21,787 nt of DNA from Monosiga brevicollis MX1 (Eukaryota; Opisthokonta; Choanoflagellata; Craspedida; Salpingoecidae), in contig NW_001865062.1 of NCBI RefSeq assembly GCF_000002865.3, positions 642,281 to 664,067 on the forward strand, given 5' to 3'. The stretch's first letter is position 1, and each line of letters starts with the position of its first letter. Below the pieces are notes generated by a model. It saw only the letters and a list, made by a program, of their open reading frames with translations, ran no database searches and had not been told where the DNA came from. The position numbers were made by a program, and so were the translations under genes. This document shows positions 20,430 through 21,787 of the stretch, piece by piece.

Positions 20430-21040
20430 CGGACAAGTGCCCGCTCTGCAGCAACAAGACACCTCAGCCGCGACTGACCCGCGAGCACCTGCTGACCTGC
20501 CGTCCCATCAAGCGTCACAACGCCCTTCGCGACGAGATGGGCCGCCTGCTCAGGTACGCCACCCTCTCCCATGTCTGGGTGGAAAAGTCTGGCTACAACG
20601 CCAACGGTCAGAGCTGCCGCATCGACCTGCACTGCCGCAACCCCTTTCCCGGCGGTGCTCTGGGCCCAGCTCTGCCCGACCTGGGCATTGACGTGACTGT
20701 GCGCACAGCCCAACCCCCGACCATCTCGCAAGCCTGCATCAAGGTGGGCGCTGCCCTTCGCCGAGCCGAAAAGGAGAAGCGCGACTACTACACCGGTTTC
20801 AACCATGGAAAAACTCTGATCGTCCCTGCGGCGATGACGACAACCGGTGGGTTCGCCTCCTCCTTTGTGGATCTGCTTGGTCAGCTCGCCCGCTGCGCCG
20901 AGGCCCGTGGTGTGTACCAGCCGGGGCTGGACGAGGCCTTTGTTCCTCGGTGGAAAAGTCGCTTTGCGGCGCTGGTCCATCAGATGAACGCTGACCACAT
21001 CCAGCGCCACTTTGGCGGTGTCTGCCTGCGCTCGTCGTAG
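20348..21040 (+). CDS. CCHC zinc finger plus PD-(D/E)XK-like nuclease region of a retroelement
   Basis: An open frame of 230 codons. The first 25 residues are basic and come from the inverted repeat (NHAHRNKNRTKRPSI). Next is a zinc finger of pattern C-x2-C-x12-H-x3-C beginning CPLC, then RHNALRDEMGRLL, PALPDLGIDVTV, an Ala/Glu/Lys-rich helix (ALRRAEKEKRDYYTGF) and LIVPAAMTTTGGF. This order (zinc finger, PD...DVTV, then AExxK...Y, then a Gly-containing strand) is what I know from restriction-like endonuclease regions at the C-terminus of RT proteins that lack an apurinic-type nuclease. It is probably the end of a former longer polyprotein rather than an independent gene. The composition is GC-rich (about 60 percent), unlike the AT-rich repeat DNA on both sides. 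Whether it is expressed alone cannot be told. Confidence 0.6.
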   Translation: MPRSTSAKNHAHRNKNRTKRPSITRDPTDKCPLCSNKTPQPRLTREHLLTCRPIKRHNALRDEMGRLLRYATLSHVWVEKSGYNANGQSCRIDLHCRNPFPGGALGPALPDLGIDVTVRTAQPPTISQACIKVGAALRRAEKEKRDYYTGFNHGKTLIVPAAMTTTGGFASSFVDLLGQLARCAEARGVYQPGLDEAFVPRWKSRFAALVHQMNADHIQRHFGGVCLRSS

Positions 21041-21369
21041 GTAGGCACCGCCTCGGGGGTCCCTCTGTGGGGATCCCTGTGTGCACCTGTCCCTCCCTAG
21101 GTGGTTCTCGTTGTGATCTTTTCATGGCTTGACTTGTATTTTTGTTTTAATTTTGCTTTAATTTTTACCGTATTTGTGTGGTATTTTTCCTGAATTTTTG
21201 TAAAGTCCGTTGTATGATGTCTTGTTCTTCTGTGGTCGGTTCTTTTCTCAATCCGGCGTTGTGCCTTATTGTATGTGAGCGTGCCGTGGTGTTTTTTGTG
21301 TGATCGTGCTGTGATGGCTTATATTTGTGATGCTTGACTGCCGTTTTTGGGTGTCTAGTGTTTGAAATG
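21041..21369. other. T-rich spacer after the nuclease frame
   Basis: On the plus strand this begins with a short GC-rich segment including GGGGGTCCC and GGGGATCCC, then becomes T-rich (TTTTAATTTTGCTTTAATTT). The plus strand looks like the 3' tail of the retroelement remnant. On the minus strand the lower part encodes the end of the 131-codon basic frame (stop at 21165-21167). The boundary between the two elements must lie in this interval but is not marked by any recognisable repeat. Confidence 0.5.
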
Positions 21370-21560
21370 GCTGTATCTCTTAATATACTTGGTCGTTTTT
21401 TATGATTTTTGTTTCTATGGGCGTGATTTTTGCGCTTGTACTTCTCGGCATGATAGAAGCCGGTGAATGTGTCTTGTTCTCTTGTGTTGTTTTGCGTGAC
21501 GTAGTGATTTTGATGTCGGGGTTGCACAGCTTGGCTTTCAGCTCTGAGGTTCAAACACAT
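21165..21560 (-). CDS. Small basic ORF (131 codons) starting in the inverted repeat
   Basis: ATG at 21560-21558, stop at 21165-21167. The product is very rich in His, Lys, Asn, Thr and Arg (KRKNHAHRNKNHKKRP) and ends in GLRKEPTTEEQDIIQRTLQKF, a possible amphipathic helix. The first half is the right arm of the inverted repeat; the second half is unique here. A TATA box lies about 105 bases upstream (21665-21671). It could be the start of a mobile-element protein (a basic nucleic-acid-binding leader) or a chance frame in A-rich DNA. No family recognised. Confidence 0.35.
   Translation of the reverse strand: MCLNLRAESQAVQPRHQNHYVTQNNTREQDTFTGFYHAEKYKRKNHAHRNKNHKKRPSILRDTAISNTRHPKTAVKHHKYKPSQHDHTKNTTARSHTIRHNAGLRKEPTTEEQDIIQRTLQKFRKNTTQIR
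21370..21558 (-). repeat. Right arm of the 189-bp inverted repeat
   Basis: Reverse complement begins GTGTTTGAACCTCAGAGC and pairs with 20241-20429 at about 90 percent identity by eye, with a one-base length difference. The arms are separated by about 940 bases that hold the zinc-finger/nuclease frame, so single-stranded DNA or RNA of the region could form a long hairpin. Confidence 0.9.
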
Positions 21561-21664
21561 GGATTGAAGCAAGGCGAAGGAACAGGACAGAACAAGACAG
21601 AAGGAGGGAAGTGGAACGACCGAGGTCAAGAAGGAAAATGGTGCCGATCCAGGGAGATCGCTCC

Positions 21665-21671
21665 CATTTAT
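21665..21671 (-). promoter_or_regulatory. TATA box candidate, minus strand
   Basis: TATAAAT on the minus strand, about 105 bases upstream of the ATG at 21560. Overlapping its downstream edge is a perfect hairpin, GGGAG-ATCG-CTCCC (21652-21665). The arrangement suggests a Pol II promoter of a second mobile element that reads leftward, but only sequence appearance supports it. Confidence 0.4.
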
Positions 21672-21747
21672 AGCAGGTGGAAACACACACACAGTGGAGA
21701 CAGAGAATGGATTATCACACTGAAGACAGGTGGAAGCGATATCAGCA

Positions 21748-21767
21748 ATCTGTTGGGACCAACAGAT
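21748..21767. repeat. Perfect 9-bp palindrome around GA
   Basis: ATCTGTTGG-GA-CCAACAGAT is a perfect inverted repeat. TGTTGG and CCAACA are sequences often found at the ends of LTR elements, so this may mark an element edge upstream of the TATA box at 21665-21671. No second copy is present in the window to confirm an LTR. Confidence 0.6.
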
Positions 21768-21787
21768 GCCACAACAAGATGGTACAG

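Larger units (their letters stand above)
19700..21160 (+). mobile_element. Broken retroelement remnant: RT C-terminal part, zinc finger and nuclease
   Basis: The order of parts resembles the 3' half of a non-LTR-type element with a restriction-like nuclease: an end-of-RT segment (GGFGLHDLV-type motif near 19826), a helical spacer ending in LSDTTFAIAVVSMMG, then a CCHC zinc finger and a PD-(D/E)XK-like region. The catalytic part of the reverse transcriptase is absent; the remnant starts close to the right end of the pogo-like element. The frame is broken at two or three points, so it is a fossil. A 189-bp repeat lies in its middle (20241-20429). After the stop the sequence becomes T-rich, like a 3' tail. 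Classification rests on remembered motif order only. Confidence 0.6.

Noticed and set aside
20333-21010. 225-codon minus-strand frame opposite the nuclease region
   Set aside because: The plus strand carries the recognisable zinc finger and DVTV motifs; the antisense frame has none and follows from GC-rich codon usage.
21370-21787. A complete LTR
   Set aside because: Only one copy of the promoter-like region is in the window, so no paired direct repeat or primer-binding site could be shown; it is kept as a hint only.
1-21787. CRISPR arrays, bacterial operons or phage genes
   Set aside because: No spaced direct repeats, ribosome binding sites or operon-like spacing; spliceosomal introns throughout show the DNA is eukaryotic.

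Overview
The window looks like nuclear DNA of an intron-rich unicellular eukaryote close to animals. A choanoflagellate such as Monosiga is my best guess, by inference only. Three conserved animal-type genes can be read through many short GT-AG introns (roughly 55-200 nt, mostly phase 0, many donors of the form GTxxGT), intergenic gaps are under 1 kb to about 1.6 kb, and long GT microsatellites and oligo-T tracts are common.

Layout. 53-631: a small intronless gene for a secreted cysteine-rich protein (+). 632-2256: no gene recognised; an oligo-T run and two GT arrays. 2257-4540: a ten-exon SMARCD/BAF60 (SWP73) gene of the SWI/SNF remodeller (+), with a (GT)48 array in its last intron. 4541-5440: non-coding. 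5441-9214: an eleven-exon LRCH-type gene (+) with leucine-rich repeats, a long charged coiled coil holding a 15-bp coding minisatellite, and a C-terminal calponin-homology domain. 9215-9873: non-coding, ending in a CT/CA-rich tract. 9874-15771: a nineteen-exon RPAP1 gene (+), for RNA polymerase II-associated protein 1. 15948-16020: tRNA-Val(AAC) on the minus strand.

From 16136 the window is mobile DNA. 16136-19666 is an end-to-end pogo/Fot1-type DNA transposon flanked by TA, with 39-bp terminal inverted repeats (two mismatches) and a minus-strand DD35D transposase that carries a C-terminal SAP-like motif. Right of it, 19700-21160 is a broken remnant of a reverse-transcriptase element (C-terminal part, CCHC zinc finger and PD-(D/E)XK-like nuclease region). 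About 189 bp in the middle of that remnant recurs in inverted orientation at 21370-21558. There it forms the start of a minus-strand 131-codon basic ORF that lies behind a TATA box.

The host genes share a nuclear or cytoskeletal housekeeping character (chromatin remodelling, Pol II assembly, cytoskeleton-linked scaffold), but the sequence gives no evidence of a functional cluster. Exon borders come from reading splice signals together with protein similarity known to me. They agree in phase throughout for SMARCD, LRCH and RPAP1. The transposase N-terminus and the nature of the right-hand repeats are unresolved.
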